A stretch of 64,000 nucleotides of DNA, from contig OY294044.1 in assembly GCA_958510825.1 (NCBI GenBank), forward strand, positions 46,216,626-46,280,625, written 5' to 3'. The notes below the pieces were generated by a model, which ran no database searches, was not told where the DNA came from, and worked only from the letters and a program-made list of their open reading frames with translations. This DNA comes from Brachypterus glaber. Taxonomy: Eukaryota > Arthropoda > Insecta > Coleoptera > Kateretidae. A program made the position numbers and the translations under genes. Of the stretch, positions 1 through 11,301 are shown piece by piece (the stretch's first letter is position 1; every line of letters starts with the position of its first letter).

Positions 1-1020
1 CTTAAAGCTTTCTTATTTTTGAATTGAACGAAGATGGATTTTTTTTTGAAATTTTTTTCATATTTTCCAGAGGGTTTTTAATATACTCTCAAATTTCGGT
101 ACGGGAGTTCTGGAACAGGCTGTATATATAATAATGGGGAGTCGAATCATTTTTGTAAAAAAAATTGTTGGAAGTTTTTATATTCCTGAAGTCAGAAGTT
201 AATAATATATTTTAATTGTTACATATTTGCAATTAATTTATTGTAGTGGTCTCTTTAGAACATCAGTTAAAAATGAAAATAAAAAAGATATTTTAAAATT
301 TTCATGTAAGCCTAAAAAAAGAACTATATAGGAGTTATAAAATTTTATAAATTATAATTAAACATTGGAAAGTTTTTATAATATTTAAAAGTATAGACAA
401 TATTTCCCCATCCCGAAGTATTACTTCCATATTGTATTACTTGGTTCCACATTCTTTTTCTCGTTCTTTTTATTCTACAATTTAGCCAAGTACTTGGCAA
501 TTTAGGGCTGAAAGTAGGTATTTGTCGAGTAGCTATATTCAACAAATGCCTATTAAATTTTAATCGATTTTGATGGAAAGCCATAGTCGATCTATAGAAA
601 TTCACAAATTGTGGCTCTGATAATTATCATAATAATATAATATAATTATTATAATAATTATGTATAATAATTAATTATTGAAAATAATCGTTTTAGTAAA
701 TTAAACGCAGTGTGTTTTGATAACCAAGTCCTCGGACAAAATAAAACTTTTTAAAATTTTCTGTGGGTATAAAAATTATATAAATATTTTAAACGTAACA
801 TATTTTACAGATTAATTAGTTAATTAGACATAGTACTATAATAAAATAGAAAATAAAAATAAATTATAGCAATTGCCAAAATAATATTTTTTTTTATAAA
901 AATTATTTTATTATCAATTAGCAGATTCACGTTTTCACCAGGCCAGAAAATAGACAAAATAAATTGTCTTTATTAAAATACCAATGTTTTGCGGTCTATT
1001 GATTGATATTTCAAGCAAAT
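1..1020. other. Non-coding AT-rich stretch
   Basis: No supported gene. Only short chance open frames occur, with no codon-like composition, splice pattern or recognisable protein similarity. Poly-A and poly-T runs dominate. Confidence 0.6.
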
Positions 1021-1024
1021 CGAC

Positions 1025-1061
1025 TATAAATATTAGAATCATTTGGTACAGAATAGTCAGT
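1025..1061 (+). promoter_or_regulatory. Candidate arthropod core promoter (TATA + initiator)
   Basis: A TATAAAT box at 1025-1031 is followed 34 bases later by an arthropod initiator, TCAGT (1057-1061). About 30 bases downstream is an ATG that runs four codons into a GTGAGT splice donor. This matches the layout of the promoter of the secreted-protein gene at 20537-20613. The spacing is slightly longer than ideal, and no downstream exon was found, so this may be a relic. Confidence 0.4.
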
Positions 1062-1091
1062 TTCACTTTAAATGTTCCAAATAAAGTTACA

Positions 1092-1103
1092 ATGATTTTA
1101 CTG
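1092..1103 (+). pseudogene. Orphan candidate start exon, four codons then a splice donor
   Basis: ATG ATT TTA CTG is followed directly by GTGAGT at 1104. A tiny phase-0 first exon ending in hydrophobic codons is how the gene at 20599 begins its split signal peptide. I could not find a second exon downstream: the following 19 kb is repeats and AT-rich DNA with one N gap. It may be a truncated paralogue, a gene whose later exons are very far away, or chance. Confidence 0.3.
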
Positions 1104-1502
1104 GTGAGTTTTTACGATATTTTATTGTGAAAATTAACTTTTCAAGATAAACTCGCCGGACGAAATAAGGAAATTAAAATACCGATTTTACGTCACTTTA
1201 TACGAATCATTTCTCGTTACCAACTTATAAATCATTTGACGCCTCATTCTTTAAAATCTGTCAAGTAGTTTAGGCTCTAGAGTGAAACAAATATACACAT
1301 ATGGAAAAAACATAAATCTTTTTTTGGTAATGAACTAAAACCGCGACTAAAAGTTAAAAATAGTTTGATAATTTAAATCTAATTTTAGCAAAAGTTTTTA
1401 GCAGTACAATATAAAACAAAAATTAATTCTAAATTAAAATTAAAAAATATATTTATTTATTTTGCACTGTTATTTTTAAAAATGTATTTACTAAATTTAA
1501 AA

Positions 1503-1506
<4 letters not shown>

Positions 1507-1542
<36 letters not shown>
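1507..1542. repeat. (TA)n microsatellite
   Basis: An uninterrupted run of TA dinucleotides. Confidence 0.9.
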
Positions 1543-1548
<6 letters not shown>

Positions 1549-1604
1549 CATTAGGTCTGGAATCACCCGATTAACTTTTCAGTTGTACGTATTTTTTAAA
1601 GACG

Positions 1605-2450
1605 CTCGGACAGGTCGATTTTAATTTTTAATTTTGCAAATTTTGGTATAAAAAAAGTTATCAAAATTACAATTACATTACAACTTTTTTTTTCAAATAG
1701 CAACCTACCCCTTGTGACACATCTTTGAAAAGGTTATTTAATAAGCTTTCTAATGGTGTATGATAAAGCCTTATTTGACAAAGGGCTTATAAAAAAATGG
1801 GTAGCTATTTGAAAAAAAAATTGGAATGGGTGGGTGCAAGGGGGTGAAAATTGTGATAACATTTGGTGTAAACCAAAATTTGGAAAATAAAAAATAAACA
1901 TCGGCCTGTATGAGCATTTTTTTAATTTTCAAGGTAAAGAAAAAATGCTCAGACAGGTTGATTTTTATTTTTAATTTTGAATATTTTGGTTTACACCAAA
2001 TGTTCTCTTAATTTCCACCCCCTTGTACCAACCCATTCCATTTTTTTTTTCTTCAAATGGACACCCATTTTTTTATAAGCCCTTTGTCAAATAAGGCTTT
2101 ATTATACACTCTTAGAAAGCTTATGAAATAACCTTTTAACGATATATCACAAGCAGGGCCGAATTCAGGGGGGAGGAGGATTCCCCGAGGCCGGGCACTC
2201 AAGGGGGCCCGGCGGCGAAAATTTTCTGTTTTCTGACAGGGGTAAAGCTTTTTTCAGAGGCGATGAGGCCCTTTTTTTCAGAGGCGAGGAGGCCCTGAAA
2301 TAAAGTCCCCCTGGGCCCGGGCTGGCTCTGTCCAGCCCTAATCACAAGGGGTAGGTTTGGACTTTTGTGCAAAGGGGTGAATATTTTGACAACTTTTTTA
2401 CACCAATATATGCAAAATTAAAAATAAAAATCGACCTGTCTGAGGGTTTT
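1605..2450. repeat. Long inverted repeat (foldback element), interrupted by a hAT-type MITE
   Basis: The left arm (about 1605-1925) recurs in reverse complement from about 1935 to 2450. Both arms hold the same blocks: an 'aggcttta' block, a 'caccccttg' block and a 'cagacaggt' end. The centre lies near 1930. The right arm is split by the 187-bp element at 2154-2340; removing it restores the arm. No coding capacity is visible. Confidence 0.7.
2154..2340. mobile_element. hAT-like MITE with 8-bp target duplication
   Basis: A GC-rich 187-bp insert is flanked by a perfect 8-bp direct repeat, ATCACAAG, at 2146-2153 and 2341-2348. The ends are CAGGGCCG and (reverse complement) TAGGGCTG. An 8-bp duplication with CAGGG-type ends is characteristic of hAT transposons. 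It is too short to encode a transposase, so it is non-autonomous. Confidence 0.75.
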
Positions 2451-2493
2451 TTTAAAAGGCTTATAAATAAAAAAATAATGGGGTAATTCCAGA

Positions 2494-2693
2494 NNNNNNN
2501 NNNNNNNNNNNNNNNNNNNNNNNNNNNNNNNNNNNNNNNNNNNNNNNNNNNNNNNNNNNNNNNNNNNNNNNNNNNNNNNNNNNNNNNNNNNNNNNNNNNN
2601 NNNNNNNNNNNNNNNNNNNNNNNNNNNNNNNNNNNNNNNNNNNNNNNNNNNNNNNNNNNNNNNNNNNNNNNNNNNNNNNNNNNNNNNNNNNNN
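2494..2693. other. Assembly gap (200 N)
   Basis: Exactly 200 unknown bases, probably a placeholder of arbitrary size. An apparent minus-strand reading frame across it (2342-2698) is an artefact. Confidence 0.98.
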
Positions 2694-2960
2694 GGCAATA
2701 AGTTTATGTTAATTTATTTTTTTGAATTTATCCACAGGCGTGCCTAGACGGACAAAATATATAAAAAATGTCATATAGTGTAACACTGTAGGAACAACCG
2801 TTTAAAAAAATGCAATTAAGAGGAAGTGCCACTAAAAATCTTACTTTTTAAAAGGCTATAACTCCTTTAATATTAAATTTAGGTGTTTTGGTGAAGAATA
2901 CTTTTTTGCTTAGTTTTGAGTGAATAATCGCCTTGAACCATTATAATTTTATTGGTGCTT
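2694..2960. repeat. Dispersed repeat, second copy at 18828-19150
   Basis: The block starting 'ggcaataagtttatgttaat' and containing 'tgcctagacggacaaaatat' recurs in the same orientation from about 18830. The 18.8-kb copy has extra sequence in the middle. No protein-coding signal is seen, and the family is unrecognised. Confidence 0.7.
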
Positions 2961-3091
2961 TTTTTATTCCCCATTCAAAATGTCCATCTTCGAAGGGCCG
3001 CAGCTCCCTTAAGACTTATATCCGGACCATCCTTTATAGGAACATTTTTTCATATTTTTTAAGGTAAATTTCTCTAACTTATTTTTAAATA

Positions 3092-3096
<5 letters not shown>

Positions 3097-3151
<55 letters not shown>
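3097..3151. repeat. (TA)n microsatellite flanked by inverted CCCTATA
   Basis: TA dinucleotides bounded by 'aaccctatat' on the left and 'atatagggt' on the right, so the whole tract is one near-perfect palindrome. Confidence 0.85.
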
Positions 3152-3155
<4 letters not shown>

Positions 3156-4020
3156 GATCAGTAAGTTATTCCTGAATAGCCCTGTATATTTTAGGTGTTT
3201 TGGGGTTTTTAGAAGTTCTGGGGTATCTGACACTGAATGTGATAATAGTTATTGCTAATCCAGATGGTGAGAGTTAATAATGTTTAAATTTTCACAATAA
3301 TTTCATAAAATTTGTGTTTTGTTTTGAGTCGCTAAATCTCATAATAAAAAAAGTCTTCCTCTACATCCGGTGAACGATGGGCAAACAAAATATTTTTTGA
3401 GTTTTTTGATGTATAAAAGGTGGCTAAAATAGAATTTGTTGTCAAAAATACCCCCATTTACATAAAATTGCGAAATTAATGCACGAAAATATAACAAAAA
3501 GGCTGAAAAGGACAGAAAAGTACAAAAAAAGTCAGAAAAAGACGGACTTTTCCTAAAAAAGTTACCTGTAAGGGAAAGACGCCTAATTTCGGATAGTTTC
3601 CTAACTTCGGATAGTAGTGTATTTAAGATACTACTTGCAGAGGTAAACTGAAACATACTTTTATGTGAATCCAAAAGTCAAACTAAATCCGTCCTGTAAA
3701 ATGATAACGGTAGGGCTTCTCCCCGTTAAATGACAGCACAAATCATTTAAATTGAAAATGGCAGTTTTGTGCTCAGTTGCATTAGCATGCTTCTTTATTT
3801 TATAAATTATCATTATAAAAGTTTGTGTTTTTGTCTTGAGTAAGTTCAAATATTGGGTAAGTTGATCTACTAGTCATAATTAAGCAATTTGAACACATAA
3901 ATATTTTACAAATTTCTAATCTAAAAAGCAGAAAGATATATAATTGTTGTGCATTTGATTCCCAATTTCGGATATCCGAAAGGTAATTGTTATTCAGGAT
4001 AACCAACCATTAATTATTAT

Positions 4021-4505
4021 TAAGGACAGAAATTTTTAATTTTAAACAAAATTATAAAAATATTAATTTATTATTCCATCAATCTATTTTCTAATCATCG
4101 TACAGAGTGATATTGGTAGACTGACAGGCTGCTGGCCCTCTTCAGTACCAAGAGTCAACTCTGCACGCTGATAAAGAAAACGTTTTTAGACTTTACTCGC
4201 AAAAGGAATATAGCCATTAGATTGATGTAGACTTGTGCGCCATCTATTTTTAGATGTAGACAACTTGCTACCATTCAAAGTCTCCAAAATAGGAGAGGTA
4301 TGAGTAGTTGTCTACATCTAGAAATAGATGGCGCACAAGTCTACATCAATCTAATGGCTATATTCCTTTTGCGAGTAAAGTCTAAAAACGTTTTCTTAAT
4401 CAGCGTGCAGAGTTGACTCTTGGTACTGAAGAGGGCCAGCAGCCGGAAACTGTCAGTCTAACAATATCACTCTGTACGATGATTAGAAAATAGATTTATG
4501 GAATA
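4021..4505. mobile_element. Palindromic insertion element, copy 1
   Basis: It begins 'aaggacagaaatttttaatt' and holds a long internal palindrome whose arms contain 'gtacagagtgatattggtag' and 'gacttgtgcgccatctattt'. A second near-identical copy lies at 22528-23045. The flank 'aattattatt' occurs on both sides, and the opposite arm of the host foldback (near 6755) has it once, so this is a true insertion with a roughly 10-12-bp target duplication. The left 40-odd bases lie outside the palindrome, so it is not a simple TIR element. The family is unrecognised. Confidence 0.75.
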
Positions 4506-4679
4506 ATTAATTATTATTATCATAATGATAAAATAAACTAAGATACACAATTCTAAAAAAGAGAAAATTATATATATTCGAAATTGGGAATCTAAAATTA
4601 TGGCTCCTATAGTATTTCCTAAAAAATTGCTTAATTATTAAATTACTTCTTAAATGTCAAGGAAACGTTCAAGTATTAC

Positions 4680-4905
4680 GTAACGCAAAATGTACCAAAA
4701 TTCATACACTTCATACCTTGGTTCTCGCGTTATTCAAGGCTGTAGAGAATTCGTATTTTGGCTACCCCCCCTAACACACCTCCTATTAGGGGGGGTAGCC
4801 AAAATATGAAATCTCTATAATCTATAATAACGCGAGAACCGTGGTATGAAGTCTATGAATATTGGTACAATTTGTGTTACGTGATATTTGAACGTTCCCC
4901 AAGGA
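4680..4905. mobile_element. MITE with GGAACGTTCAAG-type terminal inverted repeats
   Basis: The ends 'aaacgttcaagtattacgta' and (reverse complement) 'gaacgttcaaatatcacgta' bound a palindromic core with facing blocks 'tttggctacccccc'. 'aagg' occurs at both junctions but only once in the uninterrupted opposite arm near 6580. Related short elements lie at 29068-29217 and 55797-55922. Confidence 0.7.
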
Positions 4906-5316
4906 ATAACAACCAACATAAGCAATGGGTTCCAGATCTACTCTTGAAAAAAAAATCGGATATGTCCGAAATTAGGAACCCTTTTTCAAAAGCATAAAAA
5001 TGCGCTAGTTTTTTTAACCGTGTTTTTTGAAGAAAAAAAAAATTAATAAACTGTTTTCATAATAAATCAAGGTTCGTTATAATAAGTTGTATGTTGCTAT
5101 ATAAAAAAAATATCAAGAAGTAATACCGACTATTAAATATTGAATAGATTGTAATGGTATTCGAAATTAGGTGACTTTTTGTGTCGTTGCAAATTGCACA
5201 TTTTAAGATTATGTACCAATTTTATTAAGACAGGACATGTATATTTTTTTCCTACGATCCCCTATGAAAATGTCAATTAGCACACTTTTTTGTTCTTTAG
5301 AAAACGCCTTATATCA

Positions 5317-5453
5317 CACTTGTTTGATATTTTCATATCACCCTAGTTTGATATTTTCATATCACCCTAGTTTGATATTTTCATATCACCCTAGTTTGAT
5401 ATTTTCATATCACCCTAGTTTGATATTTTCATATCACCCTAGTTTGATATTTA
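5317..5453. repeat. 24-bp minisatellite, about 5.5 copies
   Basis: The unit 'tttgatattttcatatcacc' plus 'ctag' repeats head to tail with almost no change. The related locus at 60304-60340 has about one unit. The array happens to be open as an ORF because 24 is a multiple of three; there is no other support for coding. Confidence 0.85.
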
Positions 5454-7589
5454 CGTAAGTAGGTTTACCTAATTTTATTTAGATATTTACGTTGTAAATT
5501 CTACTAATTTTACTCACCTCGTTTGATATACCATTTTTCACCGCTCATTACAGACTTTTCTATGTCTTTTATGTTTTTCAATCCAAATATTTCTATTTTT
5601 CATGTCAAAAATAAAAACTATCGTTATAACCTTACTATTTTTTCCTAGGTCAATATAACTTAATATGTTTTATTAATGTCTAGATTTTATAAAAATTACT
5701 TAATTTGTGACTTAGTTACCTTATATTTTATAAAAAACATCAAAACACACGGTCTTTTCCTTATGAAATAAAAAACTGTACAATTTTGCTCTTTACTTAA
5801 ATGGCAGCATATCCACAGAAATCTAATTAGCAAAAGTTTGCCTTGATCTACGCTTGTAGGCAACCCATTAAACAGCTAATAATATACCGAAACTTTCAAA
5901 TATCTCGAAAAAAAATCTAGAACAAAAGTTGTTTATTTTAATGGAGGGAAACAAAATGACGTATTTAATTTTTACGGATATTTACGTTTTCAAGGTAATT
6001 TCAAGCTCAACTTTGTTTTTTTTTTTTTTAATAGAAACATTTATTTTTTACTGCTATTTAACTGTCCTCAAAAAAATAAAAAATTGAATCTCCGACGGAC
6101 TAGACTAGTCACTTTCTATGTATTTTGAGCCGATGAATCCGAATCTAAGGTCGAAAGTTAGCTCCAATTTGCAAAATAACCTTAAAAAAAGTATCATATC
6201 ATTGCGAAAAATATGTTTTTGTGGTTATGTTGAAAAAGTCGAAACCGATTAAAATAAACAATTTTTGTCCTAAATTTTTTTTTTAATGCATAGTATTCGA
6301 GATAGAGGAAAGTCGCTTAATTTCGGATACCATTTACAATGTATTCAATATTTAATACTCGGTATTACTTTTTGATATTTTTTTTTATATAACCAGATAC
6401 AACTTATTATAGCGAACCATGATTTATTATAAAAGCAATTTTATTACAGTTTATTTTTTCCAAAAAACACGGTTAAAAAAAGCGCATTTTTGTGCATTTG
6501 AAAAAGGGCTCCTAATTTCGGACATATCCGAAAAAATTTTTTCAAGAGTAGATCTGGATCCCATTGATTATGTTTCTTGTTATTCCTTCACATTTAAGAC
6601 GTAATTTAATCATTAAGCGATTTTCTACGAAATACTATAGGAACTATAATTTTAGATTCCCAATTTCGAATATCTTAGTATCTTAGGTAATTTTCGTTTT
6701 TTCAAAATTGTTTATCTTAGTTTGTTGTATCATTATAAAAATAATAATTAATGGTTGGTTATCCTGAATAATAATTACCTTGCGGATATCCGAAATTGGG
6801 AATCAAATGCACAAAAATGGTCTATCCAAAATTAGGCAACTTTCTGCTTTTTAGATTAGAAATTTGTAGAATGTTTACGTTTTCAAATTGCTTAATTATG
6901 AATAGTGGATCAACTTAACTAACATCATAACTTACCCAAGGCAGAATCACGAACTTTTATAACGATTATTTATAAAATAAACAAGCATAATAATGCAACT
7001 GAGCACAAAACTGCCATTTGCAATATAAACGATTTGTGCTGCCATTTAAAGGGGAGAAGCTCTACCGTTATCATATTACAGGACGGATTTAGTTTGACTT
7101 TTGGCTTCACATAAAAGTAGGTTTCTGTTTACCTTTGCAGACAGTATCTTAAATACACTACTATCCGAAATTTGGAAACCATCCGAAATTAGGCGCATTT
7201 CCTCTATTTGAAAGTTTCAGGTTAAAAAACACCCGGTATTGTAATTAAACCAAGGTAAATAAAAATCATATTTCCTGTTTGACATACATATATAAATTTG
7301 TATGATATGTTGCTTTTTTTAAAAATTCTCGGAATAAATAAAAAAAATTAGAAAATATTAAATTAAGAAATTTTATATTTTTTCGGGAAAAATAGTGTAC
7401 ATAACTCGTTGGAAAGTGTATTTCTTACACTCGTGGGGTTTCCTAACTCGCCTGACGGCTCTTTCCACACTAGTTATGTAATATACTATTGTATATTTGC
7501 ACTCGTTTTACCAAAGTAGGCAACTAGGTATGCAAATCACGTAACGAAGAAATGCACAAAAGTAGACCTCACGAACTAACTTAAGGCCT

Positions 7590-7725
7590 ATTCAGAAGCT
7601 TGCATAAGAACATAAAACATAAGAATGCGATGCACTGATTGGCTTACAAGGTACATGGCGGCACCTCAAGCCAATCACTGCATTGCATTCTTATGTATTA
7701 CGTTCTTATGCGAGACTGTGGATGT
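7590..7725. mobile_element. Palindromic MITE, family 'cgcataagaac', copy 1
   Basis: 'gcataagaacataaaacata' faces its inverted copy near 7695-7720, with a short unpaired centre around 'ggtacatggcggcacctc'. Copy 2 follows at 7740-7870 and a degraded copy 3 lies at 24585-24710. Confidence 0.75.
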
Positions 7726-7739
7726 GCCCTTAGTGTCAA

Positions 7740-7870
7740 TTTACAAGCTCGCATAAGAATATGAAACATAACAATGCGATGCCGTGATTGGATTGATGTG
7801 CCGACATGTATCTTGTAAGTCAATCACGGCATCGCATTCTTATGTTTTATGTTCTTATGCAAGCTCCTGG
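7740..7870. mobile_element. Palindromic MITE, family 'cgcataagaac', copy 2
   Basis: Inverted arms 'ctcgcataagaatatgaaac' and its complement enclose 'gtgccgacatgtatcttgta'. It lies head to tail with copy 1, only about 15 bases away. Confidence 0.75.
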
Positions 7871-9695
7871 ATATGCCTTTAACTGTTCAAGTTTTTTTAA
7901 TTGGCCATTTTGATTTTTTATAAAATTTCTTCTTTTTAGGGGTACCTAGTTTACTTAATGCCTTGTACAGTTTTTTAAATCACTGGATACTTTTGGGGGT
8001 CAAAATTGGTATCTCAGCATCACATAACATATTTTATTTAAAATTCAAGCTCCTACCCCTAAAAATAAGGGTAATTTACTTGAAGGCGGGTTCACTTTTA
8101 CTTCCCCGAAGGAAGTCTTGAGTTAGTAAAAAATTGTTTTTTTTTGCTTTTTTACAAAAAGAAATTCTCGAAGAAGGAATATTTTCAAAAAAAATATTTA
8201 ATTGTTCCCTCTTTTATTTACCAAAAACAAAAATATATTTGGAAATTTTTTTTTTAAATAATTTGTTTTTCTTGAAAAACTAATTTTTTATAGGGTGGCC
8301 CAAATCTACTTGCCCAACGAATTTCTCGAAAACTAAAGAAGATATTCAAGTTTTGCAAAAGTCATAAGACAAAAAAAATCTATAAAAAATAACCAAAAAT
8401 AAAATTCATAACCCCTCTTAGCTTACTCCAACTTTATTTTAATAAATGCATCTGTATAATTTTTGGGTTGTTTTCAGGGGTGCTCCCATGGGGAGAGGTA
8501 GGGGGCGCACATCGATCTAAGGTTCTTTTTTCGTGAGGCCGAATTATACGGCTACGTAATACATAGCACTATTACTAACTTACGTGAGAAATTTTGTTAT
8601 ATTTTATTGATTTGCAAGGTGAAAAGGTAGAAAAAAGTAAAAGTAAATGGAAGAAACAGGAAATAAATTCAATTGGATTAACCGCGAAAATACGTGACAT
8701 CATGTCTACTAATATAGAGTGTAATTATTTACTATAACACTCTCGACAAGATATAAATTAAATTATCGGATTTGCATTTTAGGCATATAATTGTATACTT
8801 ACACTGTGAAAAATGAGGGTAAAATTATAATGTATTATTAAGATTAAATTCCGAATTTTTTACTGTTTTATAGAAAATTAAAGTAATATTAAAGTTTTAC
8901 CTTAAAATCAATTATATCGGCACTTAGTGCTACTAAGAGTGCCGATGTATTGAAATCTTCGCCAAAAAGTCATAATCTTTGACTATGTTTTTTTTTCATA
9001 TTTCTCGTCGTTTTAGACCTTTCTGAGTCTTTCTGTCCGTCTGTCTGTATGTCTGTCTGTAAACTCGATAACTCAATTTCTAAATAAGATATCTACAAGC
9101 GTTGGACTTTTTTTGCATATTGTTTCATATCGTATTTTGAAGAGCTGATTAGATTTTGGGGGTAAAAGATTGGGGGTAAGGAAGTAAGAATTGAGTAAAA
9201 CTCCTATTTTTAGCATTTTTTGGTTATAATTAAGGCAATTGGTAGTGTATTTTATTAATTTAGCACTTATATGAAAGATAATTTTAAATTGGTCAAAAAA
9301 TGTTACAGGCTATTTATTCCTAAAATGCATTGGTTTCTAGATATTGGCGTTTAAAGCATTGAAACGTTTTTTTTAGCATATCTCACTTATTTATAACCCG
9401 ATTTCAAAAAATTCTATTTTAAATAAAAGTTTTTTTAAGCCTTATAAAAAATCTATATACAGTTTTTTACTAGAATATAACGTTTTTGGAGACACAGAGT
9501 TTCAAACTTTAATAAATTATGCAGGTGTATTAACCCCTTGACGCACAACTTTTTTTCGGAAAATTGGTTAATTTTTCACCAATTCGGAAAAATATAAGTC
9601 GCCCGAGTTAACTGGGGTAAGCGAAAAAGACAACGAGTTAACTCGGGCGAGTGCGGTAAAGGGTTAAAGTTGACGCGGGTAAGCGGCAAAGAGCC
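7871..9695. other. Non-coding AT-rich stretch
   Basis: No gene supported. Near 8290 there is 'gggtggcccaaatctacttg', similar to the ends of the MITE at 27246-27916. Around 9020-9060 there is a short CTGT-rich tract belonging to the microsatellite-linked family described in the findings. From 9535 the sequence grades into degenerate 'gagttaactcgggcgagtgc' units. Confidence 0.55.
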
Positions 9696-10509
9696 AACCT
9701 ACTGGAAACGAGTTAACTGGGATGAGTGCATTAAGGGGTTAATGGTTGCCTATTCACGTGATCACATAACTTTCCTTTTCATAACGTTTCAAATTAGTGC
9801 CTATTGCCGGTTTTGACAAGTTGCTTGCAACTGTTTAACTGGTTTTAAAGTTAAAATATACCGTCCAAATTTCAAATTGCTACGACTTGTCGTTCTCGAG
9901 TTACCGTCTTCACAGACTGACATACAGACAAACAAATCGACAGACAGACATTTTTTTAACATAAGTCACCTACTGGAAACGAGTTAACTGGGATGAGTGC
10001 ATTAAGGGGTTAATGGTTGCCTATTCACGTGATCACACAACTTTCCTTTTCATAACGTTTCAAATTAGTGCCTATTGCCGGTTTTGACAAGTTGCTTGCA
10101 ACTGTTTAACTGGTTTTAAAATTAAAATATACCGTCCAAATTTCAAATTGCTACGACTTGTCGTTCTCGAGTTATCGTGTTCACAGACTGACATACAGAC
10201 AAACAAACCGACAGACAGACATTTTTTTTTAACATAAGTCACCTACTGGAAACGAGTTAACTGGAATGAGTGCATTAAGGGGTTAATGGTTGCCTATTCA
10301 CGTGATCACACAACTTTCCTTTACATAACGTTTCAAATTAGTGCCTATTGCCGGTTTTGACAAGTTGCTTGCAACTGTTTAACTGGTTTTAAAATTAAAA
10401 TATACCGTCCAAATTTCAAATTGATACGACTTGTCGTTCTCGAGTTATCGTGTTCACAGACTGACATATAGACAAACAAACCGACAGACAGACATTTTTT
10501 TAACATAAG
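9696..10509. repeat. 273-bp tandem repeat, three copies
   Basis: Three head-to-tail units begin with 'acctactggaaacgagttaa' at about 9696, 9968 and 10241, each 272-273 bp long and nearly identical. Each ends with 'ttctcgagttatcgtgttca', then a GACA-rich tract and poly-T. There is no open frame across the units. Confidence 0.92.
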
Positions 10510-10828
10510 TCTTAATAAAGTCCAGAAAAGTGAAAAAATTGGAAAAAATTGAAAAAAAAGATGTGAATTTCAATACTTTTAATTTTAGAATTCTAAAATA
10601 TAAAAGTACTAGTTTCATAACACCCATTTTTAGAGCACGAGTACAAGTTTTCTAAAGTACTAGTACGCTAAAAACTTGTTATAACACGTGTGCTTTATGC
10701 TATTTTTTCTATTTTGCTTAAAAAAAAACTTACGTTTAAATTGATGACCGATTTAGGGTTTTTTTTTTAGAACAAACGATATTTTAATATCTTTTATAGT
10801 CAGCTCTTCTCTTTTTCACTGCAAGTAA

Positions 10829-10857
10829 CCAAGTCACAATAATTGTGACTTGGTTTA
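10829..10857. repeat. Short perfect palindrome
   Basis: 'aaccaagtcaca' followed by 'ataat' and its exact inverse. It could form a 12-bp stem. No further context suggests a function. Confidence 0.7.
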
Positions 10858-11301
10858 AATTATTTTAACACGGTTAAAATTAACCTACCTATCATAGGTA
10901 ATAATGGACATAATGTCCATTTAAAAGAAGCTGGAAAAATTCGGTTTTTATTTAATGACTAAGGCCCCTTTAGGCTATCAGGGTTGCTTTTGCTGTAAAA
11001 ATAATGTTTATTTTTTTTTATTTTTTGCTTTTTTTTATTTCGTTGTCAGCGGTAATTTGTTAGAGTTTAAAACTTAGAAAGTAACTACTAGGCAATAAAC
11101 TAAAAATATGTCTGCGACTGCATTAATGTTACTTAAGATGTGTTCCGATTTTTTATGAAAGTCTTAAAGAACGATTGTAATCAATGAGTTATTGGAATTA
11201 TTTAATTTAAAACTAGGAAACGGTATCAAATTTCAAACAATCCGTGATGATAATAATGCTTCGCACTCTAGAGTAGGTACTACCTACCAGGCAGAGCCTG
11301 T

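Larger units (their letters stand above)
3540..7210. mobile_element. Large foldback element (~3.7 kb) with nested insertions in its left arm
   Basis: The left arm (about 3540-5170) and right arm (about 6290-7210) are inverted copies. Matching blocks include the terminal 'cctaatttcggat' region, 'gataaccaaccattaatt' and 'agatctactcttgaaaaa'. The left arm is longer because it carries two later insertions (about 4021-4505 and 4680-4905); the right arm keeps both sites uninterrupted. The loop (about 5180-6290) contains a 24-bp tandem array. Part of the loop and outer flank is related to 60200-61140. No transposase is seen. Confidence 0.75.

Noticed and set aside
345..605. 86-codon minus-strand frame
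   Set aside because: No initiator context, domain or neighbouring exon; composition like the surrounding AT-rich DNA.
2342..2698. 118-codon minus-strand frame
   Set aside because: It runs through 200 N and is meaningless.
5237..5458. Possible CRISPR-like or repeat-protein array
   Set aside because: The 24-bp units abut directly without spacers; it is a simple minisatellite, and the genome is eukaryotic.
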